64,000 bases of DNA, from NCBI RefSeq assembly GCF_003337375.1, contig NZ_QPJD01000004.1, forward strand, positions 308,530 to 372,529, written 5' to 3'. Shown here piece after piece: positions 36,324-50,676 of this stretch; within the stretch, counting starts at the first letter, position 1; every line of letters starts with the position of its first letter. A program made the position numbers and the translations under genes. The DNA comes from Paenibacillus prosopidis (lineage in GTDB: Bacteria > Bacillota > Bacilli > Paenibacillales > Paenibacillaceae). A model generated the notes under the pieces. It was given only the letters and a program-made list of their open reading frames with translations, was not told where the DNA came from and did not search any database.

Positions 36324-37778
36324 TTATATTTTTCGGTGTTTGCTCGGTGTGATTCCGAAGTGCTTTTTGAACAGCTTGTTAAAATGAAAATAATCTTTAT
36401 ACCCTACCCGTTCTACGATTTCCTGTATCGACAGCGATTCATCGCTCAGCAGCTCTTTAGCCAGATTCAATCTCTTGGCGACCACGTAATCCGAATAGTT
36501 GGTTCCCGTCTCCTTCTTGATCAAGGCGCTTAAGTAGCCGAGACTGACATTGAATTGTCTGGATAACATGCTGAGCGAAATATCCTCTGTAAAGCTGGAG
36601 TCGATGTATTCGATGATTTTCTTAACCGTCTCCTTGGAAAGCAGCATTTCTTCGTCTGACTGCCGTTCGAAGATGACGCTGATCCTCTCAAAGAGCTGCC
36701 GAACCGACTCGCAGGACCGGACGATTTGGGAATATGTCAAGTACTCAAGGCCTTGAACAAGCTCGCTGTTGCCGTAATATTTGTATACGAACAAGACAAT
36801 CTGGTTGTAGAGCGCGGAGATTTGGTCGATCAGCATGCTCCGCGTTTCGCATTCCTCGCACAGTTCGTCCAGCCCCTGCCGAATAACGTCCCGTTTATAT
36901 CCTTTAATGGCCAGCTCAATTTTTAGAACCAGCTTGGTCAGCGCTGCTACGTGGTCCGCCGATTTGTATTCAGTTATGCTCTGCTTCTGCAGAAAGGAGG
37001 AGCTGGATAGGGCGATATCCGATTCCTGATACAGTTTGCCGATTGGCGTCGAGTAAAGTCCGATGCCGCTGATGCCCACATACTGAGCGCCGGCAAGGCT
37101 TCCTGAGATGAAATCTAGCAAGCCGATCGGTTTTTTTTGTTCGTCATAATTGACCAGATATGACAGTTTATTTTGCCCCGTGCGTAAGCGGAACCATTGG
37201 GTACCGTTCTGCGCCGCTTGTTCGGCGATGGCATCCCAAGCGGACGAATGCGGATATAAACAGCTGATGAAACGGTAGTGGGGAAACTCGAATTCCAGCC
37301 TTCTATTGATCATAAAATTGTTGATTTTGATGTTGTTGTCGGGCTCGAGCAATTCGAACAAATCCTCGAGGTGAAAATCTTGCTCACGATTCCCCTTATG
37401 ACTGTTGGCCAGCTCAATCTTTAGCCGCAGCAAGGTCTCGGTCAGCGTGTTTCTGTCGACCTGCTTGAGCAAATAATCGAAGGCGCCGAGCTGTATCGCT
37501 TTTTGCGCATATTCGAACTCCGCATAGCCGCTGATCAGGATGACTTTCGTCTCCAGCCCATGAAGGCGAATGCTTTCAATCAGCTCAATCCCGTTTAATC
37601 CGGGCATACGGATGTCCGAGAGCACGACATCGGGATTCATGTCCTGAATTGCTTCCATAGCCTCGATTCCGTCGTGGACATCTCCAATAACGGTATACCC
37701 AAGACTCTCCCAGTCGATCAATTTTTTCAATCCTTTTGCAACCCAAGGCTCATCGTCAACAATCAATACCTTGTACAC
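36324..37778 (-). CDS. AraC-type response regulator (YesN-like)
   Basis: The 484-residue protein has a receiver domain (about 1-120) with D8/D9, phospho-acceptor D55 (VVLSDIRMP) and a Lys in place within FDYLLKQVD, where the usual KP is KQ. The AraC domain at about 385-482 reads MLSRQFNVSLGYLSALIKKE and VGYKDYFHFNKLFKKHFG. Its start overlaps the kinase gene by 23 bases, so the two are translationally coupled. It probably activates the binding-protein gene downstream. Confidence 0.93.
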   Translation of the reverse strand: MYKVLIVDDEPWVAKGLKKLIDWESLGYTVIGDVHDGIEAMEAIQDMNPDVVLSDIRMPGLNGIELIESIRLHGLETKVILISGYAEFEYAQKAIQLGAFDYLLKQVDRNTLTETLLRLKIELANSHKGNREQDFHLEDLFELLEPDNNIKINNFMINRRLEFEFPHYRFISCLYPHSSAWDAIAEQAAQNGTQWFRLRTGQNKLSYLVNYDEQKKPIGLLDFISGSLAGAQYVGISGIGLYSTPIGKLYQESDIALSSSSFLQKQSITEYKSADHVAALTKLVLKIELAIKGYKRDVIRQGLDELCEECETRSMLIDQISALYNQIVLFVYKYYGNSELVQGLEYLTYSQIVRSCESVRQLFERISVIFERQSDEEMLLSKETVKKIIEYIDSSFTEDISLSMLSRQFNVSLGYLSALIKKETGTNYSDYVVAKRLNLAKELLSDESLSIQEIVERVGYKDYFHFNKLFKKHFGITPSKHRKI

Positions 37779-39510
37779 GATTCATACTCCCCTCTTGTTC
37801 CGCATTGTCGTGCACCGGAATGGTAATGCTGATCAACGTTCCGGTATTTAACTGACTTTGAATGTCCATCTCCGCTGCATCCCCATAAAACAGCTTGATT
37901 CTTCGGTAAATATTGGCAAGACCGATACCTTGCTTTTCATCCTTCACCGCAGATACAAGCGCATCGGGATTCCCCAAACGATAGGACAGCTCTTGCAACT
38001 GTCTCTCGTCCATGCCGCAACCGTTATCCTGGACGATATATCGAATCCGGTTGTCTGACAAAGAATATGCCGTTAGCTGGACGATGCCCTTGCCTCTTTT
38101 TTTCTCCAAGCCGTGAAAGACGGCATTCTCGACTATCGGCTGCAGCAGCATTTTCAGCGTCTTCATGCCGAGCAAGCCTGTCTCGGCTTCGATTTCCACC
38201 CGAATCCTCCCCATAAAGCGGAGCTCGATAATATTGGAATACTCCTTAACATGCTTTATTTCATCGCCAATCGTCACGAAATCGTTCCCTTTCACCGAAT
38301 ATCGGAACATATTGGACAAGGATTCCGATATAGCCGCAATTTCCTCATCCTTATTGTAGAAGGCCAAAGCACGGATGCATTCCAGTGTATTGTACAAAAA
38401 ATGCGGATTGATCTGATTGCGGAATGCCGATATTTCCATCTGTTTTTTGGCAATTTCGATTTCATACATTTGCTTTTGCGCATGCTGGATTTCGTTGCCC
38501 AAGGTATCGATTTCGTCCAGCATTTTATTCAACTGGGCAGCGAGCACGCCGATTTCGTTATGGTATACGATAGTGAACCGCGTCTCGCCGCCCTTTTTCG
38601 AATAGGACTTCATAAAATCCATCAAAGCTTTGATCGGCCTCATGATTCGGGTGAAAAAGAGCAACAGAAACAAACCGAGCAGACAGATCATGACCAGGTA
38701 GGTCGCGATATTCAGTTTTTGCACCGTATCCAAATCCCGCAGCAGCTCGTCCTTCGGGATGATGCTGATCAGCTTCCAGCCAGTGCTGGAAAGCGTAACC
38801 GACTGTACGATGTACCGCTTGTCGTTTTTCCATTCGGCCAAATCGAACGGATGGATGTTGGTCGCTGCTCCATCGCTCGCCATGATATTGTTGTGTTGAT
38901 CGAGGAGCAGGAACTGGGAGTGCGGGGTAATTTTCGCATTTTTTAATATACTGTTAAAATTGCTTACATCCATAATAAAAATGCATGCTCCCCTATAATC
39001 TTGAAGCTGGGCGCTCTTCAGGTTATAGATGGGAACGGTAATGGTATAATGGGAATCGTTAGAAGACATTAAGCCGGAATATTCCGTCGTTTGAACCGGA
39101 TGCTGAAGGGAATCGACAATTCCCGCTCCGGTATTCGCTACGGGCGTTCCTTCCTTGTTATATAACCGGATGCCTCTAATACTTTCCTTCAGCGACATCG
39201 TGTTGGCGAACATCGAGATCACTTCCGGATTCATAAGAACCATAGTCAGCTCATCCTTCACTGTCAACGCGGTTTGAATGGTCGGACTGTAAAGCAGAGA
39301 TATTGAGATTCCACCCATGTCCGCATAAAAACTGGTCATCTTCTCTTCCACTTGAAGCAGTATTTTATCGGCGGAGTCCGTCACCTTTCTCTCGACAATC
39401 CGCTTCGCAATTTGATTCGAGATGACGAATGAAACCAGAAGAATGACCAGCATGATCAAAATCAAATACATTATATTTCTGCTCAGACTGTGATTTCGAA
39501 ATCGGTCCAT
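37756..39510 (-). CDS. Sensor histidine kinase (YesM-like)
   Basis: I place the start at the ATG at 39510 behind GGCGAGG (584 residues); an ATG nine codons earlier has no ribosome site. The protein has a membrane helix near residue 12-34, an extracellular sensor, a second helix near 275-298, HAMP, and the His_kinase block INPHFLYNTLECIRAL. Counting from the earlier ATG the phosphorylated His is 379, and 370 from my start. FVIEN-type (PIVENAVFHG) and VQDNGCGMD boxes complete the ATPase domain. It is the first gene of the operon; its ligand is probably an extracellular oligosaccharide. Confidence 0.92.
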   Translation of the reverse strand: MDRFRNHSLSRNIMYLILIMLVILLVSFVISNQIAKRIVERKVTDSADKILLQVEEKMTSFYADMGGISISLLYSPTIQTALTVKDELTMVLMNPEVISMFANTMSLKESIRGIRLYNKEGTPVANTGAGIVDSLQHPVQTTEYSGLMSSNDSHYTITVPIYNLKSAQLQDYRGACIFIMDVSNFNSILKNAKITPHSQFLLLDQHNNIMASDGAATNIHPFDLAEWKNDKRYIVQSVTLSSTGWKLISIIPKDELLRDLDTVQKLNIATYLVMICLLGLFLLLFFTRIMRPIKALMDFMKSYSKKGGETRFTIVYHNEIGVLAAQLNKMLDEIDTLGNEIQHAQKQMYEIEIAKKQMEISAFRNQINPHFLYNTLECIRALAFYNKDEEIAAISESLSNMFRYSVKGNDFVTIGDEIKHVKEYSNIIELRFMGRIRVEIEAETGLLGMKTLKMLLQPIVENAVFHGLEKKRGKGIVQLTAYSLSDNRIRYIVQDNGCGMDERQLQELSYRLGNPDALVSAVKDEKQGIGLANIYRRIKLFYGDAAEMDIQSQLNTGTLISITIPVHDNAEQEGSMNRVQGIDC

Positions 39511-39663
39511 GTTGACAACCCTCGCCTTCTTTTCCATTTATCTGGAACACCAATCGGTTCTACGTATTATGCGAATTCACCTCGTATGCTATAACCTCTC
39601 GACATTTACCGAGGACTCTTTTGTGCGATTTACTAAAAGAACCGGCGTCAAGCAAACGAATTT

Positions 39664-39695
39664 AAAGGAACCTTGGATCGCTCCAAGGTTCCTTT
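39664..39695. terminator. Terminator between kinase and GH95 genes
   Basis: AAAGGAACCTTGGA pairs perfectly with TCCAAGGTTCCTTT around a TCGC loop, with T/A-rich flanks. It ends the minus-strand GH95 unit. Confidence 0.85.
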
Positions 39696-39724
39696 GCAAG
39701 AATCCGAATTATTTTGCGGGCCAA

Positions 39725-42106
39725 TTAATTAACCTTTATGAGACAGGTTTGCCCTGCTTCTGCAGGAAATCGGTATAAACCGTCTCCGTTATGATGGAGC
39801 GCAACTTCATTGCCGCTAACAGCATCGTATACGGCAATCGCCTTATCCGAATACAGCACGCACTCCTCGTTGCCGCTCGATGAGATTTCCGCCTCTTCCC
39901 ATTGACCATCCTTCCAAGAGATATCGACCTGGAAGCCGCCTCTTGCTCTCAAGCCCTTCACATATCCCTCCGCCCAAGCATCGGGCAACGCGGGCAGCAT
40001 CTCGATGTACCCTTGGTGTGACTGCACGAGCATTTCCGCTATGCCTGCTGTTATGGCGAAATTGCCGTCAATTTGGAACGGCGGGTGCGCGTCGAACAGG
40101 TTGGCGTACACGCCGCCTATCGTAAAGCTGATCGGATCATCGCTTTTTACTAACGACAACAGATTAGAAATTAAAGCCTTCGCCCTGTTGCCATCTTTGA
40201 ATCTTGCCCACGTGTTAACTTTCCAGCCGAGGCTCCAGCCCGTTCCGCCGTCTCCGCGGAGCTCCATCGAACGTTTTGCGGCTTTGAATAGCTCAGGCGT
40301 TCCCTTCTCCGTAAGCTGTCTTCCGGGATACACACCTACTAAGTGTGAAATATGCCTATGATCCGGCGCTTCCCCTTCAAAGTCCTCGTACCACTCTTGA
40401 AGCTGTCCTTCGGCTCCAATCTTCATCGGATACAGCCTTGAGCGGGCTGCTATTAATTTCTCACGGAACGAATCGTCGGCAGTCAACAGCTCCGACGCTT
40501 CGATACAGTTCGTAAGAAGCTCCCATATTAATGAGGTATCCATCGTTGCCGATTTACTGACGGCAAATCTCTCGCCGTTAATGATGAATTTTTGTTCGGG
40601 CGATGTAGATGGTGAAGTGATCAAATTACCGTCGTTTTCCTCATGCAGCCAATCAAGACAGAATATAGCCGCTTCCTTCATGATTGGATAGGCATAGGTA
40701 CGCAAGTATTCTAAATCTCGCCCGAAAGCAAAGTGTTCCCACAAGTGCTGGGTCAACCATACGCCGCCCATCGGCCAAAGCGCCCATACAGGATCGCCGT
40801 CTCCGAAGCCGCCTACAGGTGCGGATTGCGCCCAAATGTCGGAATTATGATGCGCGACCCAGCCTCCCGCGCCATAGTTGGTCTCGGCCGTCTTTTTGCC
40901 GTTCTTCGCCACGTTTCCAATAAAATCAAGAAATGGAGTGTGCATTTCGCTCAGGTTGCAGTTTTCAACCGGCCAATAATTCATTTCCGCATTGATGTTA
41001 AGCGTATAATTGCTGCTCCAAGGCGCACGCAGCTCTTCATTCCATATACCCTGCAGGTTAGCTGGCTGCGTCCCGGGACGGGAGCTGGAAATCATCAGGT
41101 AGCGCCCGTATTGGAACAACAGCTCAACCAATTCCGGATCATTAGCGCCGAATTCCGAAATTCTTTGATCTGTTGACATGGCGGGCGGCGATACCCGATC
41201 ACCCAGCTTTAGGGATACGCGTTCAAAAAGCGGCTTGTAATCCTCGGCATGGGCAGCGCGTATGAGGTCATAGCCTTTGACTACGGCTTGCGAAAGAGCT
41301 TGCATGGCAATAGCTGCTTCATCTCTCCCGCTTTGGTTCGGCAATTGGTCGAAGCCATTAAAGCTCGTTGCCGCGCTAAGATATAGCACGACCGTTGATG
41401 CCCCGGTAATTTGAATGCCGCTATGCGTCGTTTTCATCGATCCGCCATCTTGCGAAGCGGTTACCCGAGCGTCAAAACGCATCGCTCTCGTTAGCTCGCC
41501 GTCACCATATTGCACTGGATTACTCGTATTGAAGTAGCTTGGCGATACATGCTCGGGCGCAAATCCTTTTATAATAAAGACGTCTTGCTCGTATGCCGTA
41601 TCATAGCGCAGAGGGCTGACAAGCCCCACATGCATACTCAATGCTCCGGGCTCGCTTGCGGTTAAGCGAACGGCCATAATTTGATCTGGAAATGAGGTTA
41701 AATATTCGCGGGTATACTGTATGCTGCCCACGTTGTACCGCACCACTGCTATCCCTTCTTCAAGATTCAGCTCCCGGCTATAAGAGTGAAAGATGTTTCC
41801 ATGCTCCATCGTCAGATGAAGCTCGCCGAAAGGAAGGTAGGATTGCGTATAGGGCCCCATCATTTGTTTCGATAGCTTATCGGCCTCTTTATAGTTTTTG
41901 TCGTTGATAAGCTCACGGATTTGAGGCAATACCTCTTTCGCATTCGGATTATTGCCATCCGCCGGGGGACCGGACCATAACGTATCTTCATTAAACTGAA
42001 TTCGTTCTTGATGAACGCCGCCGAAGACCATGCCGCCTAGTCTGCCGTTCCCGATAGGAAGAGCTTCCGTCCATACGTTTGCCGGCACTGTATATTGTAG
42101 TTTCAT
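39725..42106 (-). CDS. GH95 alpha-L-fucosidase
   Basis: The protein has 793 residues from the ATG at 42106, behind GGAAAGCGG; an earlier in-frame ATG would add 17 unlike residues. The N-terminus ([39 protein letters not shown]) is diagnostic of GH95. The barrel carries [20 protein letters not shown] and [16 protein letters not shown], which hold the Asn-activated water system of this inverting family. GH95 members mostly remove alpha-1,2-linked fucose; some act on L-galactose. There is no signal peptide, so it is intracellular. It lies 61 bases after a GH2 gene in the same direction and probably shares its promoter. Removing fucose would expose galactose for that enzyme. Confidence 0.92.
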   Translation of the reverse strand: MKLQYTVPANVWTEALPIGNGRLGGMVFGGVHQERIQFNEDTLWSGPPADGNNPNAKEVLPQIRELINDKNYKEADKLSKQMMGPYTQSYLPFGELHLTMEHGNIFHSYSRELNLEEGIAVVRYNVGSIQYTREYLTSFPDQIMAVRLTASEPGALSMHVGLVSPLRYDTAYEQDVFIIKGFAPEHVSPSYFNTSNPVQYGDGELTRAMRFDARVTASQDGGSMKTTHSGIQITGASTVVLYLSAATSFNGFDQLPNQSGRDEAAIAMQALSQAVVKGYDLIRAAHAEDYKPLFERVSLKLGDRVSPPAMSTDQRISEFGANDPELVELLFQYGRYLMISSSRPGTQPANLQGIWNEELRAPWSSNYTLNINAEMNYWPVENCNLSEMHTPFLDFIGNVAKNGKKTAETNYGAGGWVAHHNSDIWAQSAPVGGFGDGDPVWALWPMGGVWLTQHLWEHFAFGRDLEYLRTYAYPIMKEAAIFCLDWLHEENDGNLITSPSTSPEQKFIINGERFAVSKSATMDTSLIWELLTNCIEASELLTADDSFREKLIAARSRLYPMKIGAEGQLQEWYEDFEGEAPDHRHISHLVGVYPGRQLTEKGTPELFKAAKRSMELRGDGGTGWSLGWKVNTWARFKDGNRAKALISNLLSLVKSDDPISFTIGGVYANLFDAHPPFQIDGNFAITAGIAEMLVQSHQGYIEMLPALPDAWAEGYVKGLRARGGFQVDISWKDGQWEEAEISSSGNEECVLYSDKAIAVYDAVSGNEVALHHNGDGLYRFPAEAGQTCLIKVN

Positions 42107-42167
42107 ATTCTGCACCGCTTTCCATGAATAATTTAGAAAAAATCCTGATATCTTCAATAGTATAAGG

Positions 42168-44618
42168 TTAAGTTAATATTTCTATTTGTTTAACTGCAGC
42201 ATTTGCCGCCTTGAATACCACCTTCAAGTAACGCAGGCCTTCGCTCGGCAGCTCCGCGATGAGGATTTTGTTTTTTCCCTCATGCTTGCTGGCTACCAGC
42301 GGGGAGAAAGACTTGCCATCCAACGAGTAAAATGCTTCTTGAAGAGACAGAGCAGTAGTTCCTGCAAATGTAATTACAGCATGATCAGCCTTCTTGCGTC
42401 CTTCTAGATCGACCATAATCCACTGCCCTTCCGCTTCGTTGGAAGGCTTCCAAAACGTATCCTCAAGGTCGTCGGTTACGTTCATTGCAGGATGCCCTGC
42501 TTCGTAGCTGCTGCAAAATACGGGTCTGCTTCTTGCGATATTATAGCTTGATCCGTGCGCCGGCGCCTTCATCACTGAAGGCGGGGGAGGTTGAAGACGG
42601 AGGGACTGACCGCTCCATATCGTGTCGCCAACGGCTTCGATACTGATTTCCGCAGGCAGCACCCCTTCGGCCCTTGCCTCAACTTTGATTGTCCCCGCGT
42701 AATAAGATCTCAATTCAATGGCTCCCATTCCGTCAAGGAAGCTGTTGTTCTCCGGCGAAAACCGTATCGACTTCCCGGTAGGGAATAACCCGCCCCCGTG
42801 GGTAATCTCAAGCTCGACTTGCAGCGGATTGCAGATTCGCTTGCCCTCTCGGTCAATGACTTCAACGATAATATGTGTATCGTCTGTACCGTCGGTGGCT
42901 ATCACATGCCTATCAGCCGTCAGTCTAAGCGTGTAAGCCGTTCCTTCAGAGGCCGGCTGCGGCGGCGCAATGCCAAGCAGCTCGTTGCGATACCAATACC
43001 AAGCATTTAATGGCAAACGATAATAATCGATCATCCCCATATAACCCATATTCGATGCAATGCTGCCATGATGGAAGCCGCACCATAACGCCTTGCCGGA
43101 TCTCCAGCGCGGGTTTCTCTCCACTCCGTCCGTATAGCCCGGCGCATATTCTCCCGGCCTTACCGCTATAACGCTGCCATACTCCGACACGAAGCTAGGG
43201 AAGCCTGGATCAATATATAATGCGGCTCCGTCTCCGTTATAGCCCGCGATGTCTCCGAGCACATCGAACCCTTGTCGCTGTGCGCCGCCAACAGATGCAG
43301 GGCGCGACGGATCAAGGCGATGCGACTCCTCTACGAGCCGAACGATAAGCGCGCGTGCTTCATCCATAACCTCGTCATCGCTGAAAAACGGTTCATTGCT
43401 CATGCTCCATGTAATGATGCTGGGATGATTGCGATTCGTTCGGATCATCTCATGCAGCGCCCTCATGCAGCTGACTTCGAACTCTTCTTTATCTTCTTCG
43501 CGAACCGGATACGCGCTGCTTGCCCAATAGCCTTCCGTATTGGCGCCCCCGATTCCCCAAAAGCAGAGCTCCGACCAGAACAACAGTCCTTGCTTGTCGC
43601 ATTCTGCGGAGAAGTGTGTATGATGCGGGTAGTGAGAGCCTCTTATAAAATTCATGCCGCAGTCCTTGATCAGCTTAACATCGCGTGCAATGCCTGCTCT
43701 TGTTACCGCGTCGCCCCATCCTGCATGATCCTGATGCACATTGGCGCCGATGATGTCATAATGCTTTCCGTTCAAGAAGAAACCTTTCTTTGCATCAAAG
43801 AAGATAGAACGCACCCCGAAACTGGTTTCATATTCATCCTGCAGCATATCGTCCACATACACATAGCTCTTTAACTGGTAGAGATGCGGCGAATCCGGGT
43901 GCCACAACATTGGCTTACCCATCAGTTGTTGCTGGCTAAATTCAAAGCTTTGCCCCGGTTCAATGGATTGCCTGCTTCTCATCTCACTAATGCTCGTACC
44001 ATCGAACTCCACGACGGATACAAGCAAGCAGTCCGCCGCGTTCGCCGCTTCGTTCACGACCTCGGTTTTAACCTCCAATGCCGCGCTTTCAGCGGTCACT
44101 TCGGAAGCAGTAACGAACGTGCCATACCAAGCGACGTGCACATGCTCCGTAACGATAAGGCTTACGTCGCGGTAGATGCCTCCGTTAAACACATGCTCTC
44201 CCGCTCGCGGAGCAAGACGAGGATTCCACAGATTATTCAACCGCACAAAGAGCAAATTATCTCCTTCATGTACGAGCTCCGATATATCGATATGGAATGC
44301 CGTATATCCGCCCTTATGATTGCCGGCCCATTCGCCGTTGACATAGATGTCGGCATCCTGGAACGCCCCTTGAAACTCTAGCGATATCCTCTTGCCCAGC
44401 CATTCCGGCTGAATGGAAAAATGCTTGCGATAACACCCGTAGCCAACATAAAACTCATTCTCCATGAAATACGGAATGCCGAATGAATGCGGAATTCCGA
44501 TATCATACCAGCTCGAATCATCGAATAAAACTTCTTTGCCTTCGGCAATATCCCCATACATAAACGTCCATTCGTTGTTGATTAACACCTGATGCCTTTT
44601 GGTCAAGCTTGTTGCCAT
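42168..44618 (-). CDS. GH2 family glycosidase with C-terminal F5/8-type domain
   Basis: About 816 residues from the ATG at 44618, with AAAGGGA upstream (earlier ATGs are possible). The jelly-roll, Ig-like and barrel domains of GH2 are recognisable. The acid/base Glu is in [11 protein letters not shown] and the nucleophile Glu in [10 protein letters not shown]. An additional Ig-like domain follows, then an F5/8 type C module at about 680-816 ([20 protein letters not shown]). It lacks a signal peptide. Beta-galactosidase is most likely, but beta-glucuronidase or mannosidase cannot be excluded. A divergent AraC gene begins 150 bases away, and GH95 follows downstream. Confidence 0.9.
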   Translation of the reverse strand: MATSLTKRHQVLINNEWTFMYGDIAEGKEVLFDDSSWYDIGIPHSFGIPYFMENEFYVGYGCYRKHFSIQPEWLGKRISLEFQGAFQDADIYVNGEWAGNHKGGYTAFHIDISELVHEGDNLLFVRLNNLWNPRLAPRAGEHVFNGGIYRDVSLIVTEHVHVAWYGTFVTASEVTAESAALEVKTEVVNEAANAADCLLVSVVEFDGTSISEMRSRQSIEPGQSFEFSQQQLMGKPMLWHPDSPHLYQLKSYVYVDDMLQDEYETSFGVRSIFFDAKKGFFLNGKHYDIIGANVHQDHAGWGDAVTRAGIARDVKLIKDCGMNFIRGSHYPHHTHFSAECDKQGLLFWSELCFWGIGGANTEGYWASSAYPVREEDKEEFEVSCMRALHEMIRTNRNHPSIITWSMSNEPFFSDDEVMDEARALIVRLVEESHRLDPSRPASVGGAQRQGFDVLGDIAGYNGDGAALYIDPGFPSFVSEYGSVIAVRPGEYAPGYTDGVERNPRWRSGKALWCGFHHGSIASNMGYMGMIDYYRLPLNAWYWYRNELLGIAPPQPASEGTAYTLRLTADRHVIATDGTDDTHIIVEVIDREGKRICNPLQVELEITHGGGLFPTGKSIRFSPENNSFLDGMGAIELRSYYAGTIKVEARAEGVLPAEISIEAVGDTIWSGQSLRLQPPPPSVMKAPAHGSSYNIARSRPVFCSSYEAGHPAMNVTDDLEDTFWKPSNEAEGQWIMVDLEGRKKADHAVITFAGTTALSLQEAFYSLDGKSFSPLVASKHEGKNKILIAELPSEGLRYLKVVFKAANAAVKQIEILT

Positions 44619-44768
44619 GCTTTGTAACATCCCTTTCAGCATTAAAATAAATATATGATTTTATGTTTCTAGTATAATCAGAATATGAACCATTTTATAT
44701 AACTCTATTTTAATATGTTTAAAACTATATTATGATTTATTTAAATAACTTTATTAGAGGTGATCACC

Positions 44769-45608
44769 TTGTCTGAACGAGAATTCTACTTACCTAACTT
44801 CTCTGAGTTTCGTTTTTTCTGCTTTCCTCACTCTGTTGGAAATTTCGTGCAGCCAACGGATCATAACGTAAATCGCCCCGACGGCGTCAGAGACTATAGC
44901 CTGCATTATGTGGCAAGCGGAAGTGGTTATATCGAGCTCAATGGCGAAACGTTCCAGCTTCACGAAGGAGATGTGTTCTGGCATATTCCAAATGACACTA
45001 TGCGGTATTACCGTTCGGAAGAGGAACCGTGGAATATTTTTTGGATACAAATGTACGGCAGCACGCTACCTGCATTTGTCGCGGAAAACGGCTATCATCA
45101 ATCGGGCATTTGGAACATCAAAGACGGCAGTCTGCTCGAGAGTAATTTCATAAGCCTTCTCGATGAAATCGAACAAAACAATTTTTTACGCCCTTCGCGC
45201 ATATCCGCACTCACCTATAGCGTGCTTATTGAATTTCTTAGCAGCGCCACTCCATTCTCTCATTATCGCGGCGTAGACAATGCCCGGAAAATGCTGGCCT
45301 TGCTGCCCGAGATGCAGCGAAAAGCCCATCTCCCGTTCATTCTCGAGGATTGGGCTGCCGCAGCCGGCTATACCCCGAATTATTTTTGCAGCTTATTCAA
45401 GAAAGTAACGAGGATGACGCCTGTCTCCTATATTACGAAGTGCAGAATTCAGCTAAGCAAGCATTTATTGGTCAGCCATCCGGTCATCCCGATTAAAGAA
45501 GTTGCTGAACGAGCCGGCTATCCGGGCTTCAGCTATTTCAACAAAAAATTTATGGAGTCCGAGGGAATGACGCCGGGTGAATTCAGAAGCAATCATATGA
45601 AAGGATAA
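44769..45608 (+). CDS. AraC-family regulator with cupin domain
   Basis: I favour the TTG at 44769, six bases after AGAGGTGA (279 residues); a GTG at 44760 lies inside that site. The cupin domain (about 10-140; YSLHYVASGSGYIELNGETF, HIPNDTMRYYRSEEEPW) precedes an AraC domain (about 185-278; AAAGYTPNYFCSLFKKVTRM, ERAGYPGFSYFNKKFMESEG). It is divergent from the GH2-GH95 unit across a very AT-rich 150-base region and convergent with the LacZ-type gene. Confidence 0.9.
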   Translation: MSEREFYLPNFSEFRFFCFPHSVGNFVQPTDHNVNRPDGVRDYSLHYVASGSGYIELNGETFQLHEGDVFWHIPNDTMRYYRSEEEPWNIFWIQMYGSTLPAFVAENGYHQSGIWNIKDGSLLESNFISLLDEIEQNNFLRPSRISALTYSVLIEFLSSATPFSHYRGVDNARKMLALLPEMQRKAHLPFILEDWAAAAGYTPNYFCSLFKKVTRMTPVSYITKCRIQLSKHLLVSHPVIPIKEVAERAGYPGFSYFNKKFMESEGMTPGEFRSNHMKG

Positions 45609-45680
45609 ATGCCGTATAAAAAAACCATTTACCAAGCTTTTTCACCACCGCTTCGGCATCGCAAACAATCTAATGCAATA

Positions 45681-45720
45681 AAGACCGCTGACTTTGGCTT
45701 GTGCCTTTGTCAACGGTCTT
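45681..45720. terminator. Bidirectional terminator between AraC and LacZ-type genes
   Basis: AAGACCGCTGAC pairs with GTCAACGGTCTT with one internal mismatch pair, between two convergent genes, flanked by A- and T-rich sequence. Confidence 0.75.
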
Positions 45721-45760
45721 AAGAATTTCACTCTATTCTTTGCTTTCAGGGCTCTGCTGT

Positions 45761-48871
<3,111 letters not shown>

Positions 48872-49003
48872 CTAATCCCCCTATAAATTGTTCTAATTGG
48901 TTGTACCATAATATCGATACCCTTATAATATAAGGATAAGTCTTCATATTTAAATGTTACGTTTGGTAATTCATTTATCCATTTTGGTAGGTGTAGCGAC
49001 TAT

Positions 49004-49852
49004 ATGAATTGCGACGACATAAAGGAAAATGATGTCATATACCGGTGTATCGGCGACGACTTCGACCAAGGCATTTTATCGTGCGGCTTTATGAGAAAAA
49101 GAACGGCGGATCGTTCCCAATATGACTTTAAGATCGGATATTACAGCTGTTTTTTAATCCTGCAAGGCAGCGGACGATTTATCTCACAGGACGGTACCGT
49201 TATTCCGATGCAAGCAGGGGATCTCGTTCAGCGTTTGCCCGAGCGTTTGCACTCCACCGAAATCGAACCAAACGGGGAATGGATAGAGTTTTATATTAGC
49301 GTAGGTTATCCTGTCTATCATTATCTGCATAAGCTTGGAATTATAAATTCCGATAATGAGGTGCAAGCAACGCGGCTTACGGGCGATTTTGCTATTGATT
49401 TTGCCGCCTTGCTAAACAGCCTTAAAGACGCTGCTGATGAAAGGCTCCCCTATTTGCTGTTGAGAGCGCAAGAGCTTATTATCCGATTGCACGGAAGCGT
49501 TCATTCTATGCAAAGAGAGCACTATGATCATAAAATATCGAAGGCTTGCCAATTAATCGGCGCCTCCAATGATATCCATTATGATATGGAGGAAGCTGCA
49601 GCAGCCATAAATATGGGCTATGAGAATTTCAGGAAGGTATTTAAAGCCGTGAACGGAATTTCCCCTCAGCGGTACCATATTAATCATTTAATGAAACAGG
49701 CAAAAATGATGCTTCTCTCCGGACTCCCTATCAAACACGTAGCCGTTAGTCTTGGATATGGAGATATTTATGCCTTTACCAAACAATTTACGAAATCGGA
49801 AGGAGTGCCTCCAGGACGTTTTACCCGTAACCGCCTCAATCAGTTCGATTGA
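49004..49852 (+). CDS. AraC-family regulator
   Basis: The 282-residue protein starts at an ATG behind GGTAGGTG. The N-terminal half is a cupin-type sensor (LILQGSGRFISQDGTVIPMQ, RLPERLHSTEIEPNGEW). The C-terminal 100 residues are an AraC domain (INMGYENFRKVFKAVNGISP, VSLGYGDIYAFTKQFTKSEG). It is divergent from the LacZ-type gene with 141 bases between the starts and is its most likely regulator. Confidence 0.9.
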   Translation: MNCDDIKENDVIYRCIGDDFDQGILSCGFMRKRTADRSQYDFKIGYYSCFLILQGSGRFISQDGTVIPMQAGDLVQRLPERLHSTEIEPNGEWIEFYISVGYPVYHYLHKLGIINSDNEVQATRLTGDFAIDFAALLNSLKDAADERLPYLLLRAQELIIRLHGSVHSMQREHYDHKISKACQLIGASNDIHYDMEEAAAAINMGYENFRKVFKAVNGISPQRYHINHLMKQAKMMLLSGLPIKHVAVSLGYGDIYAFTKQFTKSEGVPPGRFTRNRLNQFD

Positions 49853-49869
49853 ATTGGCTTACAATAAGC

Positions 49870-50214
49870 AGCAGCAATGGAACAATCAAAGATACGAATA
49901 TAATAGCCGTCATCTCCGAATAGATGATGAAATCCTTCACATACCTTTTGTTGTTCTACGGAAGGCCTCGAACAACGTACCCCTTCGCCTTGAAACAAGT
50001 AAGTCGGCGAGCCGCCCTCCGTTCCTTTCCTGACAGCAATTCTCCTGGATTGATGACTTGCAGCTTTATCTTTTTTGTTTGTACCATGACCGATACCGAG
50101 ACCGGCAACGATGGAAATATCGCTCATTTCCCGCCGTCCCCAGCGTCCTGTAGTCATCAGCATCAACACGGCTGCAACCAGACAGGAAGGGACGATACGC
50201 TTGATTATAACCAC
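49870..50214 (-). pseudogene. Ger(x)C spore germination lipoprotein, decayed
   Basis: A strong GGGAGGTGG site leads a frame reading IKRIVPSCLVAAVLMLMTTG, then RWGRREMSDISIVAGLGIGH and later KGTEGGSPTYLFQGEG. This is the N-terminus of a Ger(x)C (GerAC-type) germinant-receptor lipoprotein, but the lipobox Cys after TTG has become Arg and the frame breaks before residue 85. Downstream a separate frame reads FIIYSEMTAIIFVSLIVPLL, a membrane segment possibly from the same operon. It shows the organism's lineage forms endospores. Confidence 0.75.
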
Positions 50215-50549
50215 CTCCCACTATTTGTCATTTCCTCCATTTGATATTCTCAGGTTTAATAGAGATCCGGCCTTCCAGTAGGCTTGCTGCCTCAGCGTTA
50301 GGCAATATGCTATTGGCTTGCTAGATTAGATTCTCCAGCATTATTGCGGGTTTTGTCATCATACATATTTTTGCCCCTGTATTTTTCGATCTTTTGTAAT
50401 ATGCCCCTAACCCCAAAAATACCTTGCCCTGAAAAATATCCAGTTCTCAAGCGAAATGAAGTATTTGAGCTGCAGCAATGAATTTTTAATATGATTTTTG
50501 CTTTATTTTTTGTTGTATTATCTGGAACGTCACACAGTTAAAATAAAAA

Positions 50550-50563
50550 TGATACCGCTTACA
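50550..50563 (+). promoter_or_regulatory. cre-like site before first GH5 gene
   Basis: TGATACCGCTTACA resembles a catabolite response element with two deviations. It lies 114 bases before the GH5 start, in the only plausible promoter region; 50215-50540 otherwise holds no recognisable gene. Confidence 0.45.
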
Positions 50564-50676
50564 CTATTTAAGGAGGTGTTTGAAAAGCAACATCGGAGCG
50601 CTGTCACAAGTGTCGCTGTAATCGGTTCCTCAATAGAAAACAAGCTTGCATTTTTTAAAATCAAAGGAGGAAATTC

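Noticed and set aside
38113..38946. 277-codon open frame on the plus strand
   Set aside because: It is antisense to the histidine kinase gene, rich in His, Gln and Arg, with no domain.
44643..44759. Very AT-rich stretch considered as a replication or attachment site
   Set aside because: It is the shared promoter region of two divergent genes and shows no iterons or inverted repeats of note.
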